Notes: generated by a model from the sequence alone, not told the origin. A stretch of DNA of 64,000 bases from Phocaeicola faecalis (GCF_021730445.1 NZ_JADNRM010000002.1:95840-159839); one strand, 5' to 3'; numbered from the stretch's first letter, positions 28,311 to 38,508 are shown. Numbers and translations are program-made.

Positions 28311-29475
28311 ATTTTCTACTAATTAAAGAACGTTTTAAATGGGGTAACAACAGGAGCGGCAGCAGCAAGAAGAGTAACAATGACGCTACATTAGTCCACA
28401 TATAAGCATATCCGTAATCACCATAGAGCAAAGTCTGTCCTATTTCAACAAAATGGCGGACAGGAAACAGATAGGAAGCATAATAGACCGGTGCAAACAT
28501 GTGTGGCACCGGAAATGTGACTCCTGAAAGAGTGGCTCCCAACGAACCTACCATCGATACGACGCTGATAATGATACTTAATGCCGGAAATACGGAAAAA
28601 AGGAACACAGCCAATGCCTGTGTAGAAAGCACGAACAATGCCGAAGTCAGGTTCAGCGGCCAAAACCCGCAATCCATCGGTATATCAAATATACCAAAAT
28701 AGACATAATTAGCAAAGATGCTCATTGCTATAAAGATTACCGTATAAGGCAAAAGCTTCCCTATAACGGCTACCAATATGCTTCCATCAGCGGTCTGTAA
28801 CCACTCAGAGGAAGTACCGAATTTCCCTTCACTGCCAATGGCATAAGTGGTGACTAATAACAATAATACCTGCAGAAATACAAAGAAAAAAGGATGAGTC
28901 AGATAAACAGAATAGTCCATATCAGGGTTGAATAACGGATGATTCTGGGTAGTGACTGGCAATAAGAAAGACTTGATTTCTTCCTCGCCCACCCCTAACG
29001 CCACTGCATGGGTGACAATAGGAGTAACCGATATATTCTTTAACAAGCTTTGGAAAGCACCGTGTATTTCGCTACCCACACTCAACAACGCATAATGATA
29101 ATAATAGGTAAGAGCCACTTCTTTACCATCCATGACCTTGGCTTCAAAGCCAACAGGAATACTCAGATACCCATAAATATTTTTCTTTTGCACATCAGCA
29201 CGCGCCTCTGTCTCATTGGCATAATGTTGGGTGACACGAAAAGTCGGGTCTACTTCAACCATACGAATGATTTGCCGAGAAGTAGCCGTATTATCACCAT
29301 CCACGACACCAATGGGAAGATTCTCCATTTGTCCGTTACCAAAAATTGTTCCCATAAAGAAGATTGAAAACAACGGAAGTACAATACACGCCACAAAATA
29401 AATGCGGCGTGACAACATACGGTCTATTTCTCTCTTTATAACTGCTATTAAATTTTCCATCGAAATAGTCCTCAT
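28294..29475 (-). CDS. ABC-2 type transporter permease (first of pair)
   Basis: The 393-residue protein has the same architecture as its downstream partner: one N-terminal helix (IYFVACIVLPLFSIFFMGTIF), an extracytoplasmic domain beginning LPIGVVDGDNTATSRQIIRM, and five to six C-terminal helices. The start used here overlaps the HlyD-family stop codon as ATGA; the ATG at 29460 (MENLIAVIKREIDRML) is a good alternative. With its partner it would form a heterodimeric export channel. Confidence 0.88.
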   Translation of the reverse strand: MRTISMENLIAVIKREIDRMLSRRIYFVACIVLPLFSIFFMGTIFGNGQMENLPIGVVDGDNTATSRQIIRMVEVDPTFRVTQHYANETEARADVQKKNIYGYLSIPVGFEAKVMDGKEVALTYYYHYALLSVGSEIHGAFQSLLKNISVTPIVTHAVALGVGEEEIKSFLLPVTTQNHPLFNPDMDYSVYLTHPFFFVFLQVLLLLVTTYAIGSEGKFGTSSEWLQTADGSILVAVIGKLLPYTVIFIAMSIFANYVYFGIFDIPMDCGFWPLNLTSALFVLSTQALAVFLFSVFPALSIIISVVSMVGSLGATLSGVTFPVPHMFAPVYYASYLFPVRHFVEIGQTLLYGDYGYAYMWTNVASLLLFLLLPLLLLPHLKRSLISRKYDNIE

Positions 29476-30467
29476 TTCAATTCATTCAGATTCACAAGTA
29501 CGGACATCCCCGGCCTTAAGCCGTCCACCGGCTTCAGAGGCAGAGCATGAATCTCAAACGTTTTCATATCATAAGTTCCCGTCTGCTTGGTAGAACGCCA
29601 AGTGGCAAAACTACCCAATGGACTGATGTAATATATCTTAAACTCTATATTCTCGGCTTTCAGTGCCGGCACATCTCCCATAAAACTTTCATTCATACGA
29701 AAATAATGCATATAATCTTCACGTACATTGAGTACCACATGGCAATCATCCAGCATCACCAGACTCATGATAGGAGTACCTGCCCCCACCAATTCACCAC
29801 GTTTAGGATAGATAGTAGAAATTTGTCCATTCTCAGGAGCTGTGAGGCGGGCATCCATCAACAAGGCCTGTACCTCATTAACGGTGCCCCGAGCGGCATC
29901 CACCAATGAACGCGCACTCTCTTTATCCTCTTTCTGAGCTCCATCCTTCACTAACAAATATTGTTGATGTGCAGCACGTTCGGCTGCCACAGCTGCTTTA
30001 TACATAGCTTCCACTTCATCTTTACGCTGACTGGTCACCACACTGTCGCGATACAAATTCTGTACACGATTATAAGTCACTTTTGCCAATTGAAGGTCAC
30101 TTTTCGATTTATTCCAAAGTTCTTCTACCGAACGCACTATTTGCTCACGCGTACCATCATCTATCTTTTTGTTTTGATACTTGGCAATATCTTCCAGTGC
30201 ATTTACCTGCTGGAATTTTGCCCAAGCCTCGGGACTGTTAATGACCACAAGCGTATCACCCATTTTGACATTCTGCCCTTCCTTCACCAAGAAGGTATCT
30301 ATACGCCCCGGCAATTTACCGGAAATGCGAATCTCGGTGGCTTCTATCTGTCCTTGCAATATCACAGGTTTATTGCTCATGGCAATAATACCGACAACAG
30401 ACACGATAACGACCGCTACCAGTACCACCACGAAAGCAACGGCTAATTGTTTCTTTTGCTTTTCCAT
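29472..30467 (-). CDS. HlyD family periplasmic adaptor
   Basis: The 331-residue protein has one N-terminal membrane anchor (VAFVVVLVAVVIVSVVGIIA), a biotinyl/lipoyl-like half-motif GRIDTFLVKEGQNVKMGDTLVVI, a long helical hairpin (residues ~75-190) and a second lipoyl half (LTAPENGQISTIYPKRGELV). It bridges the inner-membrane ABC-2 permeases and the TolC-like channel encoded just upstream. Confidence 0.92.
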   Translation of the reverse strand: MEKQKKQLAVAFVVVLVAVVIVSVVGIIAMSNKPVILQGQIEATEIRISGKLPGRIDTFLVKEGQNVKMGDTLVVINSPEAWAKFQQVNALEDIAKYQNKKIDDGTREQIVRSVEELWNKSKSDLQLAKVTYNRVQNLYRDSVVTSQRKDEVEAMYKAAVAAERAAHQQYLLVKDGAQKEDKESARSLVDAARGTVNEVQALLMDARLTAPENGQISTIYPKRGELVGAGTPIMSLVMLDDCHVVLNVREDYMHYFRMNESFMGDVPALKAENIEFKIYYISPLGSFATWRSTKQTGTYDMKTFEIHALPLKPVDGLRPGMSVLVNLNELK

Positions 30468-30475
30468 ATTCTAAA

Positions 30476-31948
30476 TTATTCTTTTATTACTGTTGGAGAA
30501 TCCCCCGGTTCATAAGTAGGAAATATAAAATCCTCTGTCTTTCCTGTACGGCTGTATTGCCAAAAGGCCTCGGGCACCCCGCAGGTAGAAAGCAAGGAAG
30601 CCAATGATACATCATATTGATAATATGCCATCAGAAAGGCTATCTGAATTTTAGACAACATTGTTTCGGCGTCTATCACTTCGGTGGAAGTTGCCATACC
30701 TTCCTGAAACGATTTTTTACGAATTCTCACCAATTCACGGCTCATTTCAATCGTTGTATTCAAGGCAGCTACATTATCCCGGGCATTCTGAATCTCACTG
30801 TATAGTCTATCAACCAACACCCCCAATTCATCCTGCGCTTTTTCTCTTCCCAAAGCAAGTGTCTGTTTAGTCAACCGAGCCTGACGCACAGTAGCTTCAC
30901 GATTCAGACCGTCAAATATATTCCATGTAAAGCCCACTCCTATCATTGTGCGAGGCATCAGATTGCGAGGAAGATTGTCAGCATACAGAGTTTGCTTACC
31001 GAAAAGTGCAATATCAGGGACATAAGCACTCTTACTTATTTTCAGTTGGTTATCTGCCATCGACTCTTGCAATCGGAGCTTATTGACCATGTAGTTGCTG
31101 CTACCTATCAAATTCTTGAAGTACAATTCATCCGGCAAGTCATCGTTCATAAAGAGTGGAGAGACAGGGTTAATGGCAGTAATATCTTCCACATTCAAAA
31201 GAACTTTCAGAGCATTCTGAGCAACTGTCAAATCTTTGCGGGCAGACTCCAGTTCACGTTTAGCCTCATCCATACTGACCTGAGAGAAAAGGCGTTCCGC
31301 TTTGTTTATCATACCGTTAGCCTCCAACTTCAGAGCATTTTGATAATGCTTTTGAAGGCCGTTATAGGTTTCCTCACGCACTTTCACTACACGTTGTGCC
31401 AAGCGAAGAGCGTAATAAGTCGTCACCAACTCTGTCTGAAGAACGGCGCCCGTTTCTTCACGACCAACTTGTGCAAAATCCACCATACGGTTTCCTATTT
31501 TAGTGGCAAAGATTCGCTTTCCACCGGTAAAAACAGGCCAGGTGATATTGGCATCAATAGTGGTCAGGTTACGCTGAAGCAATGGAAAGGTAAGTGTATG
31601 TGCTCCGATATTGTCTAGAATAGAAGAAATAAACTGATCATCAGGCAAAATGGAGTGAACAAAATCTTTCGCCGGATCTGTAAACTGTTTTAATGGTTCT
31701 TTCACTTCTATATTGTTAGACAAATGCACATAAGCCCCAGCTGCATTGAGTGACGGGTACCAAAAAGAGTTCATCTTTTGACGCTCGCTACGAGCTATCC
31801 CTACAGCCTTATCAGCCATTTGCAACGTCCGGTTTCCTTTATTCATTAAGGAAACGGATTGTTCCAAAGTTAAAGATACCTCCCCGCTTTGTGCCCACAA
31901 TCCGGCAGGAAGGAATAAAAGGCATAAAAATATTTTGTAATGATACAT
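30476..31948 (-). CDS. TolC family outer-membrane efflux channel of the ABC-2 exporter
   Basis: The start chosen gives a signal peptide MYHYKIFLCLLFLPAGLWAQ; an in-frame ATG at 31990 would put 14 extra residues in front of it. The ~490-residue protein has two repeats of long coiled helices typical of TolC (LEQSVSLMNKGNRTLQMADKA; LVRIRKKSFQEGMATSTEVIDAETML). It is first in the operon TolC-HlyD-permease-permease and supplies the outer-membrane exit. Confidence 0.92.
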   Translation of the reverse strand: MYHYKIFLCLLFLPAGLWAQSGEVSLTLEQSVSLMNKGNRTLQMADKAVGIARSERQKMNSFWYPSLNAAGAYVHLSNNIEVKEPLKQFTDPAKDFVHSILPDDQFISSILDNIGAHTLTFPLLQRNLTTIDANITWPVFTGGKRIFATKIGNRMVDFAQVGREETGAVLQTELVTTYYALRLAQRVVKVREETYNGLQKHYQNALKLEANGMINKAERLFSQVSMDEAKRELESARKDLTVAQNALKVLLNVEDITAINPVSPLFMNDDLPDELYFKNLIGSSNYMVNKLRLQESMADNQLKISKSAYVPDIALFGKQTLYADNLPRNLMPRTMIGVGFTWNIFDGLNREATVRQARLTKQTLALGREKAQDELGVLVDRLYSEIQNARDNVAALNTTIEMSRELVRIRKKSFQEGMATSTEVIDAETMLSKIQIAFLMAYYQYDVSLASLLSTCGVPEAFWQYSRTGKTEDFIFPTYEPGDSPTVIKE

Positions 31949-32029
31949 ATAGGATTTTGTTTCTGTTATGATGTAGTAAACAGAAAACACAAGAGAATGT
32001 TTAGAATAGGAAGGAAAGTAAAATTCCCA

Positions 32030-34234
32030 TTACCTATTAAACAATTCGAAGGTAAACTTAAAACCGAAGGTATCGAAACTTCCATTGATGGTACTCACAA
32101 ATGCACCTACATCAAATATGTGCGTACCTATTCCATAACCCAATTCTATATATGGATTCAAATGGGGCATAAACAATACACCTGCATACAACCGTTCCTG
32201 CTGAATCATCCCCAGCCAACGGTTTAACGGCTTTAACAAAATAAACGGTGATTCATAAGTAAGATTACCACGCCAATACTGACGGGATGCATTATACCAA
32301 CGCCCGTCCAGCAATTGAAAAGTACCTCCGATTTCATCATTCCAACCTTCCGGCAGATTATGACGGGAGAAGTTGGCAAAATCAACAAAGTACACATCTT
32401 TCTGCTCCGTAAACATACCGCCGCCTATACGATAACCCAAACTACGGATACCTCCTAATTTCAAGTTTTGCTGAACATCAAATTCCCAACGTTCATGTGA
32501 ACCGGTGCTGCCGAATACTCCTTTGATGCCACGTTCATAATCTAATGTAAAGGTAGGCATTTTCGAACCTACATTCATCTTACGATGTCCATTCATATAA
32601 TAATACATTCCGGGCGTCCACTCGATACGCACACGAGGGGCAAAAGTATTATATTCCGAGCGAATACCCCTCAGTGCCAGCCAATCCTCTTCGGGCAACG
32701 GCTTCTCTATCTCCAACCTCTTCTTACTTGCCAAATAACGCCAATGGACAGAGACACCTGCCTTGATATACAGACCATTCACCACTTCGATATTATGGAA
32801 CAAATTCAGATAGACATCTTTAAAATAATCCAGTTCCACTTTATCAAAATTAAACGTACTATCAGGCAGTTGTTTTAATTGATCCAGCACCACACTACTA
32901 TAAATGCGGTTACCATTACCCACATTGATTTCAAATCCCGCCTGCTTTTCGGGCCAATACTGAAACTCTGCGTCCGTCTTTACATAGAGTTCCTTACGCG
33001 TAAAGTTATAACCAATCTGCGGTACAATCCTTAACAAACGCCCGGTATGCTGGAAGTAACGGTTGTATTTGAACTTCTGTTTATAAGAAAAGCCTCGGCT
33101 ATGACTGTAACTGAACAACACCGGGTTGATAAGCGGAGAGCAACGAACACTACCAATACCCGCCAGATTAACATTATAGCTACTGATAAGAGCATCACCC
33201 AACTGTCCCCAAAACTCTATACTTTTACTCTTTTCCTGCTTGGGGTTATGCAACACCGTATCACGGCGCATAGCAAATTTCTTATATAAGCTGTCCTCAT
33301 CCACCGACAAAGGCAAGGGACGGAGTTCCTTAAACTTATCTTTGTCTGTTATCAACCGGGCAGAGTCACATGTCAGCCGATAAGACTCCGTTAAATCATG
33401 ATGATGCTTTTTAGTCGACTTACGTCTGGCTTCACCCTGATTATAATAATGTATCTCATGGTATTTCATCCAGGCATTGCAATTCATCTCCAAATGATTC
33501 CCCAAAAACTTGAATATCAGATTCAGGTCAAAACGCACAGGCAGAAACTCTTCATCGCCTTCCTCTCCCATCATGACATTTACCTTAAAATGTATCACAT
33601 CATATATCCCTTCAATATAAAGTTGTCGGATAGTCCACACCTGATCGCTCACCCACATATATCCACTCACCAACTGAGTCCCTTTAAATTTAGGAATAAT
33701 AAGAATCTTATATTTCTGACAATCACTGGGACCGGCTACCGAATCAAGTAAATAAGTATAGTACCGACTAGCCTTCTTATCAAGCGGTGAAAGGAGCTTA
33801 TCCGACATCAGAGACGAAGAATAAATGTTCATATTCAGATACTCCGCTATATCGGCAATCTGTCCCCGGTCACGGGGGAAAGTGGAAGATACGGCTTTAA
33901 TCTTACGATCATAGATATCGGGAGCCGTATAGTGCATCTCACTTACAGACTCTATCAAGTAATCGTTCACTTTCTTCTCAAACCGGAACATAGAAGGCAC
34001 ATAGCGGATAAGATGATTCCTCTTATGCACCTTCAGTTTTCCTTTTAAATACAAATCGGCTTTATATTCATCAATGATGCGTGAATAGAAAGGAGAAAAC
34101 TGAAATATATTCTGAAGAATAGAATCGGCTACCACAGGTTTATCGGGCATACGGTTCTTTGACCTTTTGGCAGATACACCCAAAGGAAGAAGCAAGCATA
34201 GTATCAGTATCCCAATAATCCGTATATATTTCAT
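32030..34234 (-). CDS. DUF5686 family outer-membrane protein
   Basis: The 734-residue protein has a signal peptide (IIGILILCLLLPLGVSA), then NIFQFSPFYSRIIDEYKADLYLKGKLKVHKR and a long beta-rich body ending FKFTFELFNR, matching the DUF5686 proteins of Bacteroidetes. This copy lacks the N-terminal carboxypeptidase-like regulatory domain present in many relatives. The stop lies about 80 bases before the TolC-type gene, so it may lead the exporter transcript. The role is unknown; outer-membrane location is inferred from the strand pattern. Confidence 0.8.
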   Translation of the reverse strand: MKYIRIIGILILCLLLPLGVSAKRSKNRMPDKPVVADSILQNIFQFSPFYSRIIDEYKADLYLKGKLKVHKRNHLIRYVPSMFRFEKKVNDYLIESVSEMHYTAPDIYDRKIKAVSSTFPRDRGQIADIAEYLNMNIYSSSLMSDKLLSPLDKKASRYYTYLLDSVAGPSDCQKYKILIIPKFKGTQLVSGYMWVSDQVWTIRQLYIEGIYDVIHFKVNVMMGEEGDEEFLPVRFDLNLIFKFLGNHLEMNCNAWMKYHEIHYYNQGEARRKSTKKHHHDLTESYRLTCDSARLITDKDKFKELRPLPLSVDEDSLYKKFAMRRDTVLHNPKQEKSKSIEFWGQLGDALISSYNVNLAGIGSVRCSPLINPVLFSYSHSRGFSYKQKFKYNRYFQHTGRLLRIVPQIGYNFTRKELYVKTDAEFQYWPEKQAGFEINVGNGNRIYSSVVLDQLKQLPDSTFNFDKVELDYFKDVYLNLFHNIEVVNGLYIKAGVSVHWRYLASKKRLEIEKPLPEEDWLALRGIRSEYNTFAPRVRIEWTPGMYYYMNGHRKMNVGSKMPTFTLDYERGIKGVFGSTGSHERWEFDVQQNLKLGGIRSLGYRIGGGMFTEQKDVYFVDFANFSRHNLPEGWNDEIGGTFQLLDGRWYNASRQYWRGNLTYESPFILLKPLNRWLGMIQQERLYAGVLFMPHLNPYIELGYGIGTHIFDVGAFVSTINGSFDTFGFKFTFELFNR

Positions 34235-34261
34235 TAAGTCTTGTTTTCTTTATCTGAACAG

Positions 34262-34320
34262 CAAATATACAATAAAAATATTACGACCTTAAGAAAAACA
34301 AAAAACTTTAGCTACTTTTG
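34262..34320. promoter_or_regulatory. Divergent -7 boxes between the DUF5686 gene and the GH20 gene
   Basis: TATATTTG on the minus strand (34262-34269) lies 28 bases before the DUF5686 start, and TACTTTTG on the plus strand (34313-34320) lies 28 bases before the hexosaminidase start. Neither has a clear -33 TTTG. Confidence 0.6.
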
Positions 34321-34348
34321 CATCTGAACTATTAACCCTTAAAAAACC

Positions 34349-35917
34349 ATGAAACATTATTCTATTTTAACCCTCTTATTGTTGTGGGTTATTTCTCCCT
34401 CATTATCAGCACAAACCCTCTTTCCCACTCCGGCAAACTACCAAAGGAATAAGGGTGAATTTATTATTACGAAGGCCACTAAAACTTACGGAAATCAAAT
34501 GTATGCCGACAAAATGGCCTCACAAGTCTCTACTAATTTAACACAGTCTAATGAGAATGCCGCAGCAAACGTTATCGCTTTCTTCATAGATCCGCAACTG
34601 AAACTGGCAGACGAAGGGTATATCCTGCAAGTGAAAACAGACAGTATCATACTGAAGGCCGCTACTGAAGCCGGGCTTTTTCATGCCAAAGAATCCTTAT
34701 TGCAACTGTCGCGTTTCGGGAGTGGAAAAGTAAAAAGCTGCATTATCAATGACGCTCCCCGTTATCAGTGGCGGGGGTTCATGCTGGACGAAAGCCGTCA
34801 CTTTTTTGGCAAAGAGAAAGTGAAGCAATATCTAGACATCATGGCTTCACTCCGTCTGAATGTATTTCATTGGCACCTGACCGATGAACCGGGATGGAGA
34901 ATTGAAATAAAGAAATATCCCAAACTCACCCAGATAGGTGCTGTCGGTAATTATCATGACCCGAAAGCCCCTGCTACCTTCTATACTCAGGAAGATATAA
35001 AAGAAATAGTAGCTTATGCTGCCGAACGACAGATTATGGTAGTTCCCGAATTTGACATGCCGGGACATGCCACTGCCGTATGCCGCGCTTATCCTGAATA
35101 TTCGGGAGGTGGTGAAGGCCGTTGGCAACATTTCACGTTCCACCCCTGCCGGGAAGGAACTTACCAATTTATCAGTGACGTACTGGATGAAATCGTAAGC
35201 TTGTTTCCCTCTCCTTATATACATATAGGTGGTGACGAAGTACACTATGGCAACCAAAGTTGGTTTACCGACCCCGAAATTCAGAATTTCATTAAAGAAA
35301 AAGAATTAGTAGACGAAAAAGGACTGGAACACTACTTTCTTCGCCGTGCCGCAGACATTGTAGCTTCAAAGGGAAAAAACATGATCGGTTGGGATGAAAT
35401 AATCGATGCCGGCATTTCACCCCGCAAAGCGGTAGTAATGTGGTGGAGACATGACCGCCAACACCAACTGGTAAAGGCTTTGGAGAACGGTTACCGGGTA
35501 ATATTGACACCACGCCGCCCCATGTATGCTGATTTCACCCAGTTCGGGGCCCACAAAGTGGGACGCCAATGGGGAGGATATAACACCATCGAGAATTTAT
35601 ATAACTTCCCCGAGCCTATATCCCATTTGATGAAAGGATACGAAGACCAAGTTATGGGTATGCAAATGTCTTTATGGACAGAAAGAGTAGCCGACTTCAA
35701 GCGATTGGATTTTATGGTCTTCCCACGCCTGATAGCTTTGGCAGAAGCAGCCTGGACACCTGAAAAAGCAAAAGAATGCAGCATGTTTATGCAGCGTCTG
35801 CCCTACTTTCTGAGATATCTGGACAGTATGGATATCTATTATTTCAACCCCCTAAACCCGACTGAACGCGAAGAACCGGGGGCGCCCGAAAAAGAGGATG
35901 TACTACAGAACGGCTAA
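34349..35917 (+). CDS. Beta-N-acetylhexosaminidase (GH20)
   Basis: The 522-residue enzyme has a signal peptide (cleavage after SLSAQ), an N-terminal GH20b-like domain to about residue 130, and a TIM-barrel beginning RYQWRGFMLDESRHFFGKEKVKQYLD. The catalytic Asp-Glu pair is in YIHIGGDEVHYG near residue 295. It releases terminal GlcNAc or GalNAc from glycans, probably in the periplasm. No SusC/SusD pair is adjacent, so it is not in an obvious polysaccharide-utilisation locus. Confidence 0.93.
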   Translation: MKHYSILTLLLLWVISPSLSAQTLFPTPANYQRNKGEFIITKATKTYGNQMYADKMASQVSTNLTQSNENAAANVIAFFIDPQLKLADEGYILQVKTDSIILKAATEAGLFHAKESLLQLSRFGSGKVKSCIINDAPRYQWRGFMLDESRHFFGKEKVKQYLDIMASLRLNVFHWHLTDEPGWRIEIKKYPKLTQIGAVGNYHDPKAPATFYTQEDIKEIVAYAAERQIMVVPEFDMPGHATAVCRAYPEYSGGGEGRWQHFTFHPCREGTYQFISDVLDEIVSLFPSPYIHIGGDEVHYGNQSWFTDPEIQNFIKEKELVDEKGLEHYFLRRAADIVASKGKNMIGWDEIIDAGISPRKAVVMWWRHDRQHQLVKALENGYRVILTPRRPMYADFTQFGAHKVGRQWGGYNTIENLYNFPEPISHLMKGYEDQVMGMQMSLWTERVADFKRLDFMVFPRLIALAEAAWTPEKAKECSMFMQRLPYFLRYLDSMDIYYFNPLNPTEREEPGAPEKEDVLQNG

Positions 35918-35952
35918 CCGAGTTTCATCATAACTTCTATCATTTTATATAT

Positions 35953-36104
35953 GGGAGTGTGTCAAAACTAAACCAGCCTATCCAATCGTCAACTGTAGGG
36001 GCAGGGTTTGCCTGCCCGAAGACACAAAGTAAACTGTTTTCGGGCGAGCGAACCTCGCCCCTACGAACGAAATGACAGCATTATCCACGTTTTGACACAA
36101 CCCC
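35953..36104 (+). mobile_element. MITE-like element, copy 1
   Basis: A ~150-bp element has ends GTGTGTCAAAAC and GTTTTGACACA in inverted orientation and two GC-rich hairpins inside: GGGCAGG-GTTT-GCCTGCCC and GGGCGAG-CGAAC-CTCGCCC. Its reverse complement is present, nearly identical, at 40901-41049. It has no coding capacity. Confidence 0.8.
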
Positions 36105-36231
36105 ATATGCATTCTGTAAACAGCATTTGGAAAAATGGAGCACACCCAAGTTCACCTCCTACTGCAAAACAAATCTCTTAAGTAAACTGAAATTTGATAA
36201 TCAAGATAGCAAATATTTAATCAAAAAGCAG

Positions 36232-36239
36232 TAATTTTG
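36232..36239 (+). promoter_or_regulatory. -7 box of the second glutamine synthetase gene
   Basis: TAATTTTG lies 30 bases upstream of the start codon in an A/T-rich region. A TTTG at the usual -33 distance is absent, so the promoter may need an activator. Confidence 0.5.
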
Positions 36240-36269
36240 CGCCGCAACAACCAGTAAAAGAAAGACAAC

Positions 36270-38459
36270 ATGTCAAAAATGAGATTTTTTGCTCTTCAAG
36301 AACTTGCCAACCGACGCCCTGTCAAGGTTGACTATCCTTCTGAGAAGTTATCTGATTACTACGGCGACCACGTTTTCGACCGTAAGAAAATGCAGGAATA
36401 TCTGCCCAGTGAGGCATATAAAGCAGTTATAAACGCAATTGAAAAAGGAACTCCCATCAACCGGGAAATGGCTGATATGATAGCCAACGGTATGAAAAAC
36501 TGGGCAAAGACTTTCAACGTTACCCATTACACCCATTGGTTCCAACCCCTGACAGACGGAACAGCCGAAAAGCACGACGGTTTTATCGAATTCGGTGACG
36601 ACGGCGATGTGATAGAACGCTTCTCCGGCAAACTGCTCATCCAGCAAGAACCTGATGCCTCATCTTTCCCTAATGGCGGAATCCGCAACACATTCGAAGC
36701 ACGCGGCTATACGGCATGGGATGTTTCTTCTCCCGCTTTTATTGTAGACAGCACATTGTGTATCCCCACCATTTTCATCTCCTATACAGGCGAAGCACTT
36801 GACTATAAAACACCTTTGCTGAAAGCGCTCGGTGCAGTGGACAAAGCCGCTACCGAAGTTTGCAAAATGTTTGACCCGAACGTGAAACGCGTCTATGCAA
36901 ATTTAGGTTGGGAACAAGAATATTTTCTGGTAGACACCGTACTATATAATGCACGCCCCGACTTGTGTCTCACCGGCCGCACCCTGATGGGACATTCTTC
37001 TGCCAAGGACCAACAGTTGGACGACCACTATTTCGGCTCCATACCTTCCCGTGTCACCAGTTTCATGAAAGAATTGGAATTGGAATGTCACCGTTTGGGC
37101 ATCCCTGCCAAAACACGTCACAATGAAGTTGCCCCCAACCAGTTCGAACTGGCCCCTATTTTTGAAGATGTCAATCTGGCAAACGACCATAATCAATTGG
37201 TTATGGACTTAATGAAACGCATCGCCGCCAAACATAATTTCACTGTCCTACTTCACGAAAAACCATTTAAAGGAGTCAACGGTTCAGGTAAACACAACAA
37301 CTGGTCACTCTGCACTGATACCGGCATCAACTTATTCTCTCCGGCAAAGACCGCCGAAGGAAATATGTTGTTTCTCACCTTTATCGTTAATGTGCTGATG
37401 ATGGTATACAAAAACCAGGACTTACTCCGCGCCTCCATTGTAAGTGCCGGTAACAGCCATCGTTTAGGAGCCAATGAAGCTCCCCCTGCCATCCTGTCCA
37501 TTTTCTTGGGACGCCATTTATCCCACATGTTGGACGAAGTAGTGGCACGCCTGAGCGATGCCAAACTTACTCCCGATGAAAAGAAGGCGCTACAGTTAGG
37601 TATCAGCCGTATCCCTGCCATTCTGCAGGACAATACCGACCGCAACCGTACCTCTCCCTTTGCTTTCACCGGAAATCGCTTCGAATTCCGTGCCGCAGGT
37701 TCTTCTGCCAACTGTGCCGCTTCAATGATTGTCATCAATGCAGCCATGGCTCACCAGTTGAACGAATTCAAAACACAGATAGACAGACTAGTATCCGGCG
37801 GAATGGAGCAGGAAGAAGCACTGTACAAGGTATTGAAAGAAACCATCATTGCTTCCCAAAATATCCGTTTTGAAGGCGATGGTTATTCAGAGGACTGGAA
37901 AGATGAAGCAGCCCATCGCGGACTGACCAACATTTGCCATGTGCCCGAAGCCATCATGAAATTCAACGACCCGCAATCACGTTCAGTCTTGATTGGAGAA
38001 AAGATATTCAACGAAAACGAGTTAAACTGCCGTATCGAAGTAGAGCTCGAGAAATTTACCAAAAAAGTGCAGATTGAGAGCCGCGTACTGGGTGACCTTG
38101 CCATCAATCACATCGTCCCTACAGCAGTAATATATCAAAACAGATTACTAGAAAACCTGCGTGGCCTGAAAGAGATATTCTCTACTGAAGAATATGAAGA
38201 AATGACAGCCGACCGCAAAGATTTGGTACGCGAAATCCAACGCCGCATCCTCTCCATCAAAGAAGCCGTGCGTAACATGACCGAAGCCCGAAAGGTAGCC
38301 AATCACCTCGGCAGTCAAGTTGAAAAAGCATTCAGCTACGAAGAAAAAGTCCGTCCTTACCTCGAAGAGATTCGTGAACACATTGACAGTTTAGAACTCG
38401 AAATAGACGACGAAATCTGGCCGTTGCCCAAATATCGCGAATTATTATTCACGAAATAA
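36270..38459 (+). CDS. glnN: Glutamine synthetase type III, second copy
   Basis: This 729-residue protein has the same length and the same motifs as the copy at 13767-15956: VTHYTHWFQPLTDGTAEKHD, GKLLIQQEPDASSFPNGG, KTRHNEVAPNQFELAPIFED, FKGVNGSGKHNNWSL and NRTSPFAFTGNRFEFRA. Outside these blocks the two differ at many positions, so this is an old paralogue rather than a recent duplication. It is monocistronic, with its own -7 box and terminator, and is followed by a Crp/Fnr regulator. All catalytic motifs look intact, so it is probably active under different conditions. Confidence 0.95.
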   Translation: MSKMRFFALQELANRRPVKVDYPSEKLSDYYGDHVFDRKKMQEYLPSEAYKAVINAIEKGTPINREMADMIANGMKNWAKTFNVTHYTHWFQPLTDGTAEKHDGFIEFGDDGDVIERFSGKLLIQQEPDASSFPNGGIRNTFEARGYTAWDVSSPAFIVDSTLCIPTIFISYTGEALDYKTPLLKALGAVDKAATEVCKMFDPNVKRVYANLGWEQEYFLVDTVLYNARPDLCLTGRTLMGHSSAKDQQLDDHYFGSIPSRVTSFMKELELECHRLGIPAKTRHNEVAPNQFELAPIFEDVNLANDHNQLVMDLMKRIAAKHNFTVLLHEKPFKGVNGSGKHNNWSLCTDTGINLFSPAKTAEGNMLFLTFIVNVLMMVYKNQDLLRASIVSAGNSHRLGANEAPPAILSIFLGRHLSHMLDEVVARLSDAKLTPDEKKALQLGISRIPAILQDNTDRNRTSPFAFTGNRFEFRAAGSSANCAASMIVINAAMAHQLNEFKTQIDRLVSGGMEQEEALYKVLKETIIASQNIRFEGDGYSEDWKDEAAHRGLTNICHVPEAIMKFNDPQSRSVLIGEKIFNENELNCRIEVELEKFTKKVQIESRVLGDLAINHIVPTAVIYQNRLLENLRGLKEIFSTEEYEEMTADRKDLVREIQRRILSIKEAVRNMTEARKVANHLGSQVEKAFSYEEKVRPYLEEIREHIDSLELEIDDEIWPLPKYRELLFTK

Positions 38460-38462
38460 AGT

Positions 38463-38487
38463 AAAAGGGAGAGCAATCTCCCTTTTT
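38463..38487 (+). terminator. Terminator of the second glutamine synthetase gene
   Basis: AAAAGGGAGA, loop GCAA, TCTCCCTTTTT form a perfect 10-bp stem with a U-run, starting four bases after the stop codon. Confidence 0.95.
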
Positions 38488-38508
38488 CCGTTATTTTTCT
38501 AAGCTAAA

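Noticed and set aside
13767..38459. Assembly duplication as the source of two glutamine synthetase III genes
   Set aside because: The two proteins differ at many positions outside the motifs and have different neighbours.
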